From positions 1,860,001-1,924,000 of the forward strand of contig NZ_JAFBCS010000001.1 in NCBI RefSeq assembly GCF_016907845.1: a stretch of 64,000 nt of DNA. Reading direction: 5' to 3'. Positions 10,902 to 27,420 of the stretch are shown here, piece by piece (the stretch's first letter is position 1; each line of letters opens with the position of its first letter). A program made the translations under genes and the position numbers. Source of the stretch: Arcanobacterium pluranimalium. GTDB taxonomy: Bacteria > Actinomycetota > Actinomycetes > Actinomycetales > Actinomycetaceae. The notes under the pieces were generated by a model. That model saw nothing but the letters and a program-made list of their open reading frames with translations. It searched no databases and had not been told where the DNA came from.

Positions 10902-12287
10902 ATGACGCAGCTCGCAAAACGTGCAAGTACCGTATTCTCCCCTGGATCGTATTCGGAATTTCAACGAATCGGCCAGATTTTACGCAAAGAAACTACCGGC
11001 GGAATCGCCCTTATTATCGCATCAATAATCGCAATTATTTGGGCGAATTCTCCATATTCTGATGCGTATTTTGCACTGCGCGATACGAAACTCGGTTTTT
11101 CAACAGGATGGTTCCATCTTGACTTATCAGTGGGCAAATGGGCAGCAGACGGTCTGTTAGCTGTGTTTTTCTTTCTCGTCGGCCTCGAGTTGAAACACGA
11201 GCTCGTGGCAGGAGACCTGCGCAGTCCTCGCAAAGCACTTGTGCCAGTTGTGGCAGCTTTTGGCGGCGTCTTGATACCCGCAGGAATCTTTTTACTGGTG
11301 AACATATCCAATCCTGCAACAATCTCGGGTTGGGCGATTCCTACCGCCACTGACATCGCATTCGCCGTCGCCGTGCTAGCGATTATCGGATCGCATTTAC
11401 CCTCGCCTTTGCGCATTTTTCTACTCACACTCGCTGTTGTCGACGACCTCATCGCCATCACAATTATCGCCCTTTTCTTCACGCAGAGCATCAACTACCT
11501 CGCATTAGCGCTGTTCGCTATTCCAGTGCTGTTGTTCGCTTTTGCCGTGCAAAAATTTCCACAGTTCTTCGCACACCATGTGTGGGCAAATTGGTTGATT
11601 CTCTTGCCGCTCGCAGTTTTGGCCTGGATCTTGTTGCACGAATCGGGAGTTCATGCCACGATCAGCGGAGTTATTCTCGGACTCGCAGTTCCTGCGCGTA
11701 TAGCTAATGCGCGTATTCCTGAGAGAACTGCCACGACGCCGGTGCAACAGTCCCCCAGTACTAAGAGTTTGTCGACGACGCTCGAGCACCGTTTTCGTCC
11801 ACTGTCTAGTGGTATCGCAGTACCGGTTTTCGCCTTTTTCTCGGCAGGAGTGAATTTCGGCGGATGGACCGGCCTCAGCGATGCGCTGGTTTCGCCTTTA
11901 ACGCTCGGCATTTTGGCAGGTCTTTGCATTGGTAAGCCTTTGGGAATCGTCGTCTCCACGTATATCGTAACGAAATTGACGAAAGCCTCCCTCGACACAC
12001 AAATTCGTTGGGTTGACTTGGTGGGCGTAGGTGCATTGGCAGGGATCGGTTTTACTGTGTCGTTACTCGTGGGCGAACTCAGCTTTACCCTCGGTACTGC
12101 GCACAACGACGCTGCCAAAGTTGGAGTACTGCTCGCATCACTGACGGCAGCATTGCTCGCATCGATCATATTAATTCCCCGCAATGTGCGCTACCGCGCT
12201 ATTTCAGCAGGAGATACTCGCGATTCGGATCACGACTCCGTACCCGATAACTTCGACGCTCAGCCTTATAATCCGGACGTATCGTAA
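10902..12287 (+). CDS. nhaA: NhaA-type Na+/H+ antiporter with acidic C-terminal tail
   Basis: Inner-membrane sodium/proton antiporter for sodium and alkaline-pH tolerance. The 461-residue protein has about twelve membrane segments. The signature ATDIAFAVAVLAIIG (about residue 148) and LAVVDDLIAI (about residue 185, with the two adjacent aspartates that bind the cation) are intact. It is longer than the E. coli enzyme mainly at the C-terminus, which ends in a hydrophilic tail containing DSDHDSVPDNFD. This resembles one thrombospondin-type-3/calcium-binding DxDxDxxPD unit. The start ATG at 10902 follows GAAGGAAACC. Confidence 0.95.
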   Translation: MTQLAKRASTVFSPGSYSEFQRIGQILRKETTGGIALIIASIIAIIWANSPYSDAYFALRDTKLGFSTGWFHLDLSVGKWAADGLLAVFFFLVGLELKHELVAGDLRSPRKALVPVVAAFGGVLIPAGIFLLVNISNPATISGWAIPTATDIAFAVAVLAIIGSHLPSPLRIFLLTLAVVDDLIAITIIALFFTQSINYLALALFAIPVLLFAFAVQKFPQFFAHHVWANWLILLPLAVLAWILLHESGVHATISGVILGLAVPARIANARIPERTATTPVQQSPSTKSLSTTLEHRFRPLSSGIAVPVFAFFSAGVNFGGWTGLSDALVSPLTLGILAGLCIGKPLGIVVSTYIVTKLTKASLDTQIRWVDLVGVGALAGIGFTVSLLVGELSFTLGTAHNDAAKVGVLLASLTAALLASIILIPRNVRYRAISAGDTRDSDHDSVPDNFDAQPYNPDVS

Positions 12288-12482
12288 TAATGCTGCGAGA
12301 TCTTGATCTTGAGCCATACCCAAACATTCAGAAAATAGCTTGATGGCCAGGGTTTGATGTGTGGTGTCCTGTGGCTTGTGGGTTGTGGGGCACCACTTGT
12401 TTTTTATGATCAGGTTTGGGTTGGGTGTTCGTTGATTTGCTGAATTATGGCCGGGCTGGTGTGTGTGGTTTCAGTACACGAG

Positions 12483-12537
12483 TGTGTGTTTTTGTTTTGG
12501 GTGTTGTTTGTGTGTGTTTTTGTTTTGGGTGTTTTTT
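12483..12537. repeat. GT-rich tandem repeat beside the rRNA terminator
   Basis: TGTGTTTTTGTTTTGGGTGTT occurs twice in tandem in slightly different length. The whole 12288-12537 gap between nhaA and the rRNA operon shows no gene. Confidence 0.5.
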
Positions 12538-12566
12538 GGCCCTGGAAACATTGTGTTTCCAGGGCC
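12538..12566 (-). terminator. rRNA operon terminator hairpin
   Basis: A perfect 13-bp stem GGCCCTGGAAACA/TGTTTCCAGGGCC with a 3-base loop lies about 10 bases beyond the 5S 3' end. On the minus strand it is followed by A- and C-rich sequence, not a U-run; on the plus strand it could also stop nhaA readthrough. Confidence 0.75.
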
Positions 12567-12576
12567 AGTGGTTTGG

Positions 12577-12693
12577 GTGACGGCGGTGTCCTACTCTCCC
12601 ACGCCCTCGCGGGTGCAGTACCATCGGCGCTGGCAGGCTTAGCTTCCGGGTTCGGAATGGGACCGGGCGTTTCCCTGCCGCTATGACCACCGT
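12577..12693 (-). rRNA. rrf: 5S ribosomal RNA
   Basis: About 117 bases with the conserved 5S core on the minus strand (CCCATTCCGAACCCGGAAG) and pairing ends ACGGTGGTCATAGCG.../...GACACCGCCGT. Last gene of the operon. Confidence 0.95.
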
Positions 12694-12734
12694 CAAAACG
12701 GTTGGACAATCAACACCATGCTTCATGGTTTGGT

Positions 12735-12760
12735 GGTCGGGAATTGTATAGAGGACGCGA
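12735..12760 (-). other. 23S processing stem, 3' arm
   Basis: On the transcript this segment reads TCGCGTCCTCTATACAATTC plus flanks and is complementary, with one internal mismatch, to 15888-15912 on the other side of the 23S gene. The pairing gives the long helix cut by RNase III. Confidence 0.75.
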
Positions 12761-12774
12761 AACAGTCTTTGAAA

Positions 12775-17627
<4,853 letters not shown>

Positions 17628-18011
17628 AACCAAACACCCCCACCACCACAACAGCAGCAGAAGCATCCAATCCATACATGAAAAGCCCAAAACAGACTCA
17701 ACAAAAAACAAAAAAGCCAACCAAACACCCCCACCACCACAAACAAGCAGCAGCAAAAGCACCCAGCCAGCCAAAAAACATCACCCAACCAGCCAAAACC
17801 ACCAAACAGCAGCCCCAACCAGCCAGACAACAAAACATATCATAAAAAGCTGACACACTATTGAGATCCCAAACAACAAACCCACACCCAACAAACAACC
17901 CCACAAAAAGAGGAGCCATCCACCAGGGAAGCAACTTCAATTAACTTGAAGATTCGTTGCCCGACGCTTTCGATTTTCATCGTTTTCCGCGCCGCCGCAA
18001 CGGATATTTAC
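17628..18011 (-). other. rRNA operon leader (non-coding, with a direct repeat)
   Basis: About 380 bases between promoter and 16S. The segment nearest 16S has a long direct repeat: the plus-strand motif AAACACCCCCACCACCACAA occurs near 17630 and again near 17720, each followed by an AGCAGCAG-rich stretch. Upstream on the transcript is TCTCAATAGTGTG, similar to the conserved actinobacterial leader/boxA-type region, and a small CTTCAA/TTGAAG hairpin (near 17935-17951). Frames crossing this A/C-rich stretch encode low-complexity Pro/Thr/Lys runs and are not genes. Confidence 0.7.
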
Positions 18012-18039
18012 TTTATAGAAGTTTCACTCTCCACGTCAA
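18012..18039 (-). promoter_or_regulatory. rRNA operon promoter
   Basis: On the minus strand TTGACG (18039-18034), 16 bases, then TATAAA (18017-18012), close to the sigma-70-type consensus and the strongest such match seen upstream of 16S. Confidence 0.7.
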
Positions 18040-18173
18040 TTCCACGAGCGGTGTCGCTGATCACATAACGCTTTTTTGGCGAATTATCAACGTTTTCGAG
18101 CTTCCAACCGCATTCGTGCCTCACATGCGATACGCACATACCTCACGCGCAATACGCACGGTATTTGCACTGC

Positions 18174-19577
18174 TTATTTCTTAATCCCTGCCCCACTCTT
18201 TTCAAACTCTAATCTGATCGCATTCGCCACTCGCTCAGCAATATCGGGGTGGAACACACCAGGAATAATAAAGCTTGGATTCAATTCTTTTGGTTCAACA
18301 ACCTCTGCCAATGCTCGAGCAGTCACCGAAAGCATCTCGTCGGTAATCTCTCGTGCGCGAATATCGAGCAGTCCGCGGAACAACCCAGGAAATACCAGCA
18401 CGTTATTAATCTGATTCGGAAAATCGGATCTGCCAGTTGCCACAATTTTGGCGTATTCCCCAGCCGCAATCGGGTCTACCTCAGGAGTTGGGTTCGCCAT
18501 CGCAAATACGATTGCATCATCAGCCATTGTGGCAATATCGCTACCTTCCAAAATATTTCCCGACGATACGCCAATGAACACGTCTGCGCCCTTCAGAACT
18601 TCTTTCAAAGAACCATCAACATTGCGCGGATTAGTGTGTTGAGCGAGCCACTGCCGATCAGGATCTGCTTCCTCTCGGAATCTTCCCAAAGACCCTGCGC
18701 GACCACAGCCAATCACATCCTTTGCACCTTCGCGAAGCAAAAGCCGAATAATCGCATTACCAGCTGCACCTACGCCTGAGACGACGATACGCACATCTTC
18801 AATCTTTTTGTGCACTACTTTCAATGCGTTAATCAACGCAGCCAACGTCACCGCTGCCGTGCCATGCTGATCGTCATGGAATACGGGAATATCGAGCTCT
18901 TGACGCAGTCTGCGCTCAATTTCAAAACAGCGCGGAGCAGAGATATCTTCGAGGTTAATCCCTCCAAATCCGGGCGCTATCGCTTTGACGATTGCAATGA
19001 TCTCTTCGCTGTCTTTCGTGTCCAAACAAATCGGCCAGGCATCAACACTCGCAAAATTCTTAAACAGAGCCGCTTTACCCTCCATGACAGGCATCGCAGC
19101 TTCAGGACCGATATCCCCTAAACCAAGCACAGCAGTTCCGTCCGAGATAACGGCAACCGTATTTCGTTTGATAGTAAGACGACGAGCTTCCGATTTATTT
19201 TCGGCGATCAGTTCGCATACGCGTGCGACGCCGGGGGTGTAGATTCGCGATAGGTCCTGTCGCGTTTTCAATGGACGCTTCAATGCCACTTCCACTTTGC
19301 CACCAAGATGAGCTTGGATAGTGGCGTCGTGGATGCCATGTACGACGACGTCGTCGATATCTTCAAATGCTTCGCGGATTTCGATGGCATGCTCATAGTC
19401 AGTACAGTTCATCGTGATGTCTACAAGGATTTTGTCGTCATCAGATTTCACAACGTCGATACCGTAAACCATCGCTCCACAATCGGCCACGGTTTGTACG
19501 AGACGCGGGATCGAATGAGGATCCGTGGCAATCTCACAGCGCATCGTTGCTGTATATGTAGGAATTGTTAAACTCAT
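18174..19577 (-). CDS. NAD(P)-dependent malic enzyme with N-terminal ACT domain
   Basis: Oxidative decarboxylation of malate to pyruvate, in the cytosol. The 467 residues begin with an ACT-type domain (residues 8-80: ATMRCEIATDPHSIPRLVQTV...) that probably binds an amino acid or other effector. The malic enzyme N-domain follows, with the catalytic tyrosine in SRIYTPGVARVCE (about 110) and lysine in PVMEGKAALF (about 167). The metal-binding LEDISAPRCFEIE and the FHDDQHGTA motifs are intact. The NAD-binding domain has IVVSGVGAAGNAI (about 268). This is the short bacterial form without a phosphotransacetylase domain. Single gene; its stop is about 130 bases upstream of the rRNA promoter, on the same strand. 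Confidence 0.94.
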   Translation of the reverse strand: MSLTIPTYTATMRCEIATDPHSIPRLVQTVADCGAMVYGIDVVKSDDDKILVDITMNCTDYEHAIEIREAFEDIDDVVVHGIHDATIQAHLGGKVEVALKRPLKTRQDLSRIYTPGVARVCELIAENKSEARRLTIKRNTVAVISDGTAVLGLGDIGPEAAMPVMEGKAALFKNFASVDAWPICLDTKDSEEIIAIVKAIAPGFGGINLEDISAPRCFEIERRLRQELDIPVFHDDQHGTAAVTLAALINALKVVHKKIEDVRIVVSGVGAAGNAIIRLLLREGAKDVIGCGRAGSLGRFREEADPDRQWLAQHTNPRNVDGSLKEVLKGADVFIGVSSGNILEGSDIATMADDAIVFAMANPTPEVDPIAAGEYAKIVATGRSDFPNQINNVLVFPGLFRGLLDIRAREITDEMLSVTARALAEVVEPKELNPSFIIPGVFHPDIAERVANAIRLEFEKSGAGIKK

Positions 19578-19691
19578 GTCAATCTACTCCTCGAAGAATC
19601 TGTGACTGACCAAAATAGTCACCGAGATTAAGGATTGCACATTTTTCGCACATTGGGCAGACCATCCCATATATGGATGCACTTGTTTCGT

Positions 19692-19731
19692 GGGGGGGGC
19701 GGGAGATTTGATAAAATCTCCCGCCCCCCCC
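19692..19731 (-). terminator. Strong hairpin with G8/C10 runs, end of gatCAB operon
   Basis: Two 18-base arms (eight G, then CGGGAGATTT, and the complement) with a GATA loop, 60 bases beyond the gatB stop. The homopolymer runs are prone to length errors in replication and sequencing. Confidence 0.75.
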
Positions 19732-19791
19732 CCGCTAACACAGTGTGGGATCACGCAAGTGGATTGTTATGACCACTTGGCGCAAGCAAAA

Positions 19792-21288
19792 TCACTGAGC
19801 TTGTACACGCTCCATGATGATTTCTCGTACGCGAGCAGCGTCTGCCTTACCGCCAGTAGCTTTCATGACGGCACCGACGATTGCTCCTGCAGCTTGAACT
19901 TTTCCGCTGCGAATCTTCTCAACCACATCTGGATTTGCAGCTAAAGCTTCGTCAACTGCGGTATTGAGTGCGCCATCGTCAGAGACCACCTCAAGCCCAC
20001 GAGCTTTAACAACCTCAGCCGGATCGCCTTCGCCGGCCAACACGCCCTCAAGAGCCTGACGTGCAAGCTTATCGGTGAGTTTGCCAGATTCTACGAGCTG
20101 GTCAAGTTCAGCCACCTGAGCAGCGGTGACTGGAACGTCGTCGATTTCAATCTCATTTTCTTTGGCATAGCGAGCCAACTCGCCCATCCACCACTTGCGT
20201 GCACCTGCAGGTGTTGCGCCGGCTTCGACAGAATCAGAAATCAGATCCAGAACGCCCAAATTCACCATATCGCGCATTTCCAGATCGGAAACTGACCATT
20301 CTTCAATGAGACGACGACGTTTTGCTGCCGGTAGCTCAGGAAGCGAGGCTCGAATCTCCTCAACCCACTCTCGGCTCGGCTGCAAAGGCACCAAATCCGG
20401 TTCTGGGAAATAGCGATAATCATCCGCATCCGACTTCACACGACCAGACAACGTAGACGAATCGGCTTCTTGCCAGTGGCGAGTCTCTTGTAACACCTCT
20501 GCCCCGGAATCCAAGACCGCCGCCTGACGGCACATTTCGTACTGCACAGCGCGTTCAATGGCTCGGAAAGAGTTCACATTCTTCGTCTCAGTACGCGTAC
20601 CAAGTGGAGACTGCGGCGTCTTACGCAAGGAGACGTTAATATCTGCTCGCACATTTCCGCGCTCCATTCGCGCTTCCGAAACGCCGATTGCCCGAGCAAT
20701 ATCACGAATCGTCTGCACATACTTCGCAGCAACTTCCGGGGCGCGCGCTCCACAACCTTCAATCGGCCGAGTCACAATCTCGACAAGCGGCACACCTGCA
20801 CGGTTGTAGTCAACCAACGAATAGCTAGCGCCCTGAATACGACCCTCGCCTCCAACGTGAGTGTTCTTTCCGGCGTCTTCCTCAACATGAGCGCGCTCAA
20901 TATTGACGCGGAACACTGCGCCGTCGTCCAGCTCAACGTCCAAATATCCATCAAAAGCCAGAGGCTCATCAGATTGGGACGTCTGGAAATTCTTACACAA
21001 ATCAGGATAGAAGTAATTCTTGCGTGCAAATCGGCATGATTCGGCGATCTTGCAGTTCAATGCCAGACCAAGACGAATCGCGTACTCGATAGCTTTCTTG
21101 TTCACAACCGGCAATGCACCAGGCATTCCGAGCGAAACCGGAGTGGTGAAAGTGTTCGGTTCCCCGCCGAATGCGTTAGGAGCAGCATCGAACATCTTGG
21201 TGGTGGTACCTAATTCCACGTGAACTTCGATACCCAAAACTGGATCAAAATTCGCCACAACGCTGTCGAAATCCATCAATTCATCCAT
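19792..21288 (-). CDS. gatB: Aspartyl/glutamyl-tRNA amidotransferase subunit B
   Basis: Kinase/transamidation subunit of GatCAB, which converts misacylated Glu-tRNA(Gln) and/or Asp-tRNA(Asn) to the amide forms. At 498 residues it has the catalytic cradle domain (start [15 protein letters not shown], then [16 protein letters not shown] with conserved cysteine-linked metal region near 90) and the C-terminal YqeY/GatB tRNA-binding domain ending [20 protein letters not shown]. Its ATG overlaps the gatA stop by one base (TAATG), so the two are translationally coupled. Confidence 0.97.
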   Translation of the reverse strand: MDELMDFDSVVANFDPVLGIEVHVELGTTTKMFDAAPNAFGGEPNTFTTPVSLGMPGALPVVNKKAIEYAIRLGLALNCKIAESCRFARKNYFYPDLCKNFQTSQSDEPLAFDGYLDVELDDGAVFRVNIERAHVEEDAGKNTHVGGEGRIQGASYSLVDYNRAGVPLVEIVTRPIEGCGARAPEVAAKYVQTIRDIARAIGVSEARMERGNVRADINVSLRKTPQSPLGTRTETKNVNSFRAIERAVQYEMCRQAAVLDSGAEVLQETRHWQEADSSTLSGRVKSDADDYRYFPEPDLVPLQPSREWVEEIRASLPELPAAKRRRLIEEWSVSDLEMRDMVNLGVLDLISDSVEAGATPAGARKWWMGELARYAKENEIEIDDVPVTAAQVAELDQLVESGKLTDKLARQALEGVLAGEGDPAEVVKARGLEVVSDDGALNTAVDEALAANPDVVEKIRSGKVQAAGAIVGAVMKATGGKADAARVREIIMERVQAQ

Positions 21289-22793
21289 TACAGAGCCTCC
21301 TCCAGTGCCTCAACTGGGCATTGTGTAGCGTCGTCAGTCGCAAGCGATTCAATAACAGCTGCGAATTTGTACATCCGAGCGTCCTCATGAGCAGGCGCGA
21401 TGACCTGCACTCCCACGGGGAGCCCTTCCGAAAGACCTGCTGGAACCGACATCGCCGGCACACCGGCCAAATTTGCCGGGATAGTAGCAATATCGTTCAT
21501 GTACATCGCCATAGGATCATTGGACTTCTCACCAAAGCGGAAAGCAACAGTAGGCGAAGTAGGAGAAATCAACACGTCACACTGTGCAAACGCTGCATCA
21601 AGATCGCGTTGCACCAAAGTGCGCACTCTTTGCGCCGAGCCATAGTAGGCATCAAAATAGCCTGCAGAAAGAGCGTGCGTTCCCAAAATGACACGCCGCT
21701 TCACTTCCGTGCCGAATTTTGCGCCACGAGTAGCGCTCATCATCGTCTCGGCAGTCACAGGCCCTTCTTTCGGCTCAACGCGATTGCCGTAGCGCACGCC
21801 GTCGAAGCGCGCCAGATTCGAAGAAACTTCCGCTGGCATGATCAGGTAGTATGCACCAAGCGAATACTCAAAAGACGGGCACGAAACTGTGACGATCTGT
21901 GCACCGTGTTCGCGCAAATGCTCCACAGTGGCATTAAAGACGTCAAGCACACCCTGCGAGTAACCCTCGCCTTGCATCTGCTCAACCAAGCCAATTCGCA
22001 AACCGCTCAAATCCTGCGCATCGTTCAACTCGCGAGCAGCTTCCAATAAATCGACCGAAGAATCCGGCAATGACGTCGAATCATGCGGATCGTAGCCGTC
22101 GATGATGTCTTGTAATGCGGCAGCATCTTCAACCGTGCGAGTCACCGGACCGATTTGATCCAAAGACGAGGCCATCGCTACCAGACCATAACGTGAAACG
22201 GCACCATAAGTAGGCTTCGCGCCCACAGTTCCAGTCACTGCACCAGGCTGACGAATCGAGCCACCAGTATCAGATCCCAAAGCCCACGGCACCAAATAGG
22301 CAGCAACAGCTGCGGCAGAACCGCCGCCAGAACCACCAGGAATACGCTCAATATCCCAAGGGTTGCGCGTTGATCCAAAAGCCGAATGTTCAGTGGAAGA
22401 ACCCATAGCGAATTCGTCCATATTCGTGTGCCCAATAATCGGCAAACGGGCCTGCTTCAGCTTAGTGATCACAGTAGCGTCATAAGGCGGCTTCCAGCCC
22501 TCAAGCATCAATGAACCACACGTCGTTGGAATGCCCCGCTGGCACATATTGTCTTTCACAGCGACTGGGACACCCGCGAACTGTGGCAGCTCGCGACCGG
22601 CCGCACGATCGTCGTCGACCTCCTGTGCCTGCTGCAATGCACCCTCGCGGTCAACATAAAGGAAAGCGTGCAGACGCGAATCCAAACGCTCAATCGCATC
22701 CAAACATAGCTGCGTTAGCTCAACCGAAGTGATTTCGCGATTGCGCAGCATCTGAGCCAACTCAAGCGCAGATTTCTTGAGAATTTCGTTCAT
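21288..22793 (-). CDS. gatA: Aspartyl/glutamyl-tRNA amidotransferase subunit A
   Basis: Glutaminase subunit of GatCAB; releases ammonia from glutamine for the transamidation. The 501-residue amidase-family protein has the Ser-cisSer-Lys triad: Lys80 in VAVKDNMC, the cis-serine near 155 in [14 protein letters not shown], and the nucleophile Ser179 in [12 protein letters not shown]. Overlaps gatC by one base (TAATG) and gatB by one base. Confidence 0.97.
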   Translation of the reverse strand: MNEILKKSALELAQMLRNREITSVELTQLCLDAIERLDSRLHAFLYVDREGALQQAQEVDDDRAAGRELPQFAGVPVAVKDNMCQRGIPTTCGSLMLEGWKPPYDATVITKLKQARLPIIGHTNMDEFAMGSSTEHSAFGSTRNPWDIERIPGGSGGGSAAAVAAYLVPWALGSDTGGSIRQPGAVTGTVGAKPTYGAVSRYGLVAMASSLDQIGPVTRTVEDAAALQDIIDGYDPHDSTSLPDSSVDLLEAARELNDAQDLSGLRIGLVEQMQGEGYSQGVLDVFNATVEHLREHGAQIVTVSCPSFEYSLGAYYLIMPAEVSSNLARFDGVRYGNRVEPKEGPVTAETMMSATRGAKFGTEVKRRVILGTHALSAGYFDAYYGSAQRVRTLVQRDLDAAFAQCDVLISPTSPTVAFRFGEKSNDPMAMYMNDIATIPANLAGVPAMSVPAGLSEGLPVGVQVIAPAHEDARMYKFAAVIESLATDDATQCPVEALEEAL

Positions 22794-23092
22794 TATTCCT
22801 CCCCCAAAATCTGTGGAACGGCGAATTTCCCATCCTCGTGCGCTGGTGCCATCGCAAGCACTTCGTCGATGTCCACACCCGCGCTACCGACGACGTCCTC
22901 ACGCCACACGTTCGAGAGCGGAATAGGATGCGAAGTTGCCGGCACATCAGCCGATGCAACCTCTGATACTTTCGCAACAGCATCGGAAATAACAGCAAGC
23001 TCATTGGCAAACTGTGCGATTTCCTCATCTGTTAGGGCAATACGTGCGAGGTCTGCTACGCGAGCAACCTCTTCTTTCGAAAATGACGACAT
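22793..23092 (-). CDS. gatC: Aspartyl/glutamyl-tRNA amidotransferase subunit C
   Basis: The 99-residue small subunit that holds GatA and GatB together. Family start [22 protein letters not shown] and conserved late section (RPDV-like NVWREDVVG, then [15 protein letters not shown]) are present. First gene of gatC-gatA-gatB. Presence of the complex suggests that the organism lacks a glutaminyl- and/or asparaginyl-tRNA synthetase. Confidence 0.95.
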   Translation of the reverse strand: MSSFSKEEVARVADLARIALTDEEIAQFANELAVISDAVAKVSEVASADVPATSHPIPLSNVWREDVVGSAGVDIDEVLAMAPAHEDGKFAVPQILGEE

Positions 23093-23177
23093 ACTGTCAT
23101 TCTATGTTTTTTGCCCCGCTTTGTGCGAACTCGTATCAGTTTTGTGTTAACTCTTATCGGCATTCACGTCCTCCTGC

Positions 23178-23273
23178 GCAAACGGCTGTGTATACGGCCG
23201 CGCAAACGGCCGTGCAAACGGCTGTGTATACGGCTGTACCAACGGCTGAACGTTCGTCTGCGCGTCCGCCTGC
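23178..23273. repeat. 12-bp tandem repeat, eight units
   Basis: Eight contiguous 12-base units of the pattern NNNNACGGCYGY (GCAAACGGCTGT, GTATACGGCCGC and variants), the last two more diverged. Located between gatC and the cardiolipin synthase gene. A unit of 12 keeps any frame open, which explains spurious repetitive frames here; no start or ribosome site supports a gene. Confidence 0.75.
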
Positions 23274-23366
23274 ACAAATACCTTTATAAACGCAGCCATG
23301 AAATCACAAAAGAGTATTTCCCCACCAAATCCTATTCGTTTAACTGCAATAAGCTAAGATGATCCT

Positions 23367-24629
23367 ATGTTTAGGACGAGGAAGCAGCAAAAAGAGACGC
23401 TCAAAAAGATTGTCAAATGGGGCGTCGGCGGCCTGTTTACAGCCCAAGCAGCTGCCATCGCAACCGTTAGCGCTATCGACGCACACCGCAAGCGGCGCAA
23501 CCCTCAGCACGGCAATTTTCCTCACCTTGACCCGATCACCAACAAACTTTCAGATCACGATGTAACGATCTACACCTACGGTGAAGACCTCTACGATGCC
23601 CAATTGCACGCTATTCGGCAAGCAAAGCATCATATCTATTTCGAGAACTTCATAATGAAAGATGATCGCATCGGAAATATCTTCAAAAATGAGCTTATTG
23701 AGGCAGCTCATCGCGGCGTGTCCGTATATATCATTCTCGACACTTGGGGAAACCTCAATCAACCACGCAGTTTTCGCAGATACCCGAAGCATCCCAATAT
23801 TCACGTGATTCTCTTCCCTCTCGTAAGACCAGGCATTATCACTGGTCAAGCACGCAAAAAAGGGCGTGATCACCGCAAGATTATCTGCGTCGATTCTCAT
23901 GTGGGATTCGTCGGCGGATACAATATTGGCGACCTCTACGCCCACCATTGGCGCGATACACACATTCGCGTGTGTGGTCCACAAGTTTGGGAACTCGAAA
24001 ATGCTTTCGTCGATATGTGGAATCTTTACCGCTACCACAAGACCCAACCCGAACTGCCAGATATGGGCGCAGGAGTCTGGGCTCCTCACCTGCGAGCCGT
24101 AACCAATACGCCCGCTTTCAATTCTTTTCCAGTACGCGCCCTATACCTCGAAGCAATCGACCGTGCTTCGAAAAATATCTGGATCACGATGGGATATTTT
24201 ATCCCCGACCAAGGCCTCAAATTTGCCCTACTGCAAGCTGCAAAACGCGGCGTTGACGTGCGGATTCTCCTCCCCGAATACTCCAACCACATCGTGGCAG
24301 ACTGGGTGGGACGCCCGCACTATACCGAACTACTCAAAGGTGGCGTGCGGATTTTCCGTTACAAACAGGCAATGGTGCATGCAAAAACAATGACCGTCGA
24401 CGGAATCTGGTCCACTGTGGGAACCACCAATATCGACCGGCTCTCAATGGCAGGAAACTTCGAAGTAAACGTGGAAATTTATTCTCAAGAAATCGCAGCT
24501 TCCATGGAACAGATTTTCCGACTCGATCTGACGAACACGTCTGAACTGTTGCTCGAGCAGTGGGAAAGCCGCGGGAAGCTCTCAAAACTCGGCGAGCGCA
24601 TTCTTGGCCCACTCGGCCCGCTGTTGTAA
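23367..24629 (+). CDS. Cardiolipin synthase-like phospholipase D protein
   Basis: Likely makes cardiolipin by transfer between phosphatidyl groups at the membrane; other PLD-family phosphatidyltransfer is possible. The 420 residues have one hydrophobic N-terminal segment (about 17-38) and two PLD domains, each with an HKD motif: His169-x-Lys171-x4-Asp176 in DHRKIICVDSHVGFVGG and a second in HAKTMTVDGIWSTVGTTNID near residue 345. Classical Cls has two N-terminal helices; here there is only one. Single gene; GC-rich tandem repeats flank it on both sides. Confidence 0.88.
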   Translation: MFRTRKQQKETLKKIVKWGVGGLFTAQAAAIATVSAIDAHRKRRNPQHGNFPHLDPITNKLSDHDVTIYTYGEDLYDAQLHAIRQAKHHIYFENFIMKDDRIGNIFKNELIEAAHRGVSVYIILDTWGNLNQPRSFRRYPKHPNIHVILFPLVRPGIITGQARKKGRDHRKIICVDSHVGFVGGYNIGDLYAHHWRDTHIRVCGPQVWELENAFVDMWNLYRYHKTQPELPDMGAGVWAPHLRAVTNTPAFNSFPVRALYLEAIDRASKNIWITMGYFIPDQGLKFALLQAAKRGVDVRILLPEYSNHIVADWVGRPHYTELLKGGVRIFRYKQAMVHAKTMTVDGIWSTVGTTNIDRLSMAGNFEVNVEIYSQEIAASMEQIFRLDLTNTSELLLEQWESRGKLSKLGERILGPLGPLL

Positions 24630-24636
24630 CGCCAAA

Positions 24637-24703
24637 TCGCTGTAAAACGGTGTCGCTATAATGCGAGACGACGTCACTATAACGCGACTTCGCTGTATCG
24701 ATC
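24637..24703. repeat. Degenerate 16-21-bp tandem repeat, four units
   Basis: Units beginning TCGCTGTA, TCGCTATA, TCACTATA, TCGCTGTA at about 24637, 24653, 24674 and 24690, between the convergent cardiolipin synthase and ligA genes. No clear terminator otherwise seen in the gap. Confidence 0.45.
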
Positions 24704-24739
24704 GCCAATCACACCGACGGCTCTTCTCACGCTTGGCCG

Positions 24740-27322
<2,583 letters not shown>

Positions 27323-27420
27323 CTAGTTAATTTTACTTCTGCACCAATACTGGCAAATTTTCCACCCTGGGTATGAGTTTTTATTCGGAATCCTCAGCGC
27401 TCGCGAAGTATTCTTAACTT

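Noticed and set aside
23014..23362. Frames through the 12-bp repeat (QTAV/YTAV or RKRLCIR repeats)
   Set aside because: A 12-base unit opens frames artificially; no ribosome site, and they overlap gatC or the next gene's start region.
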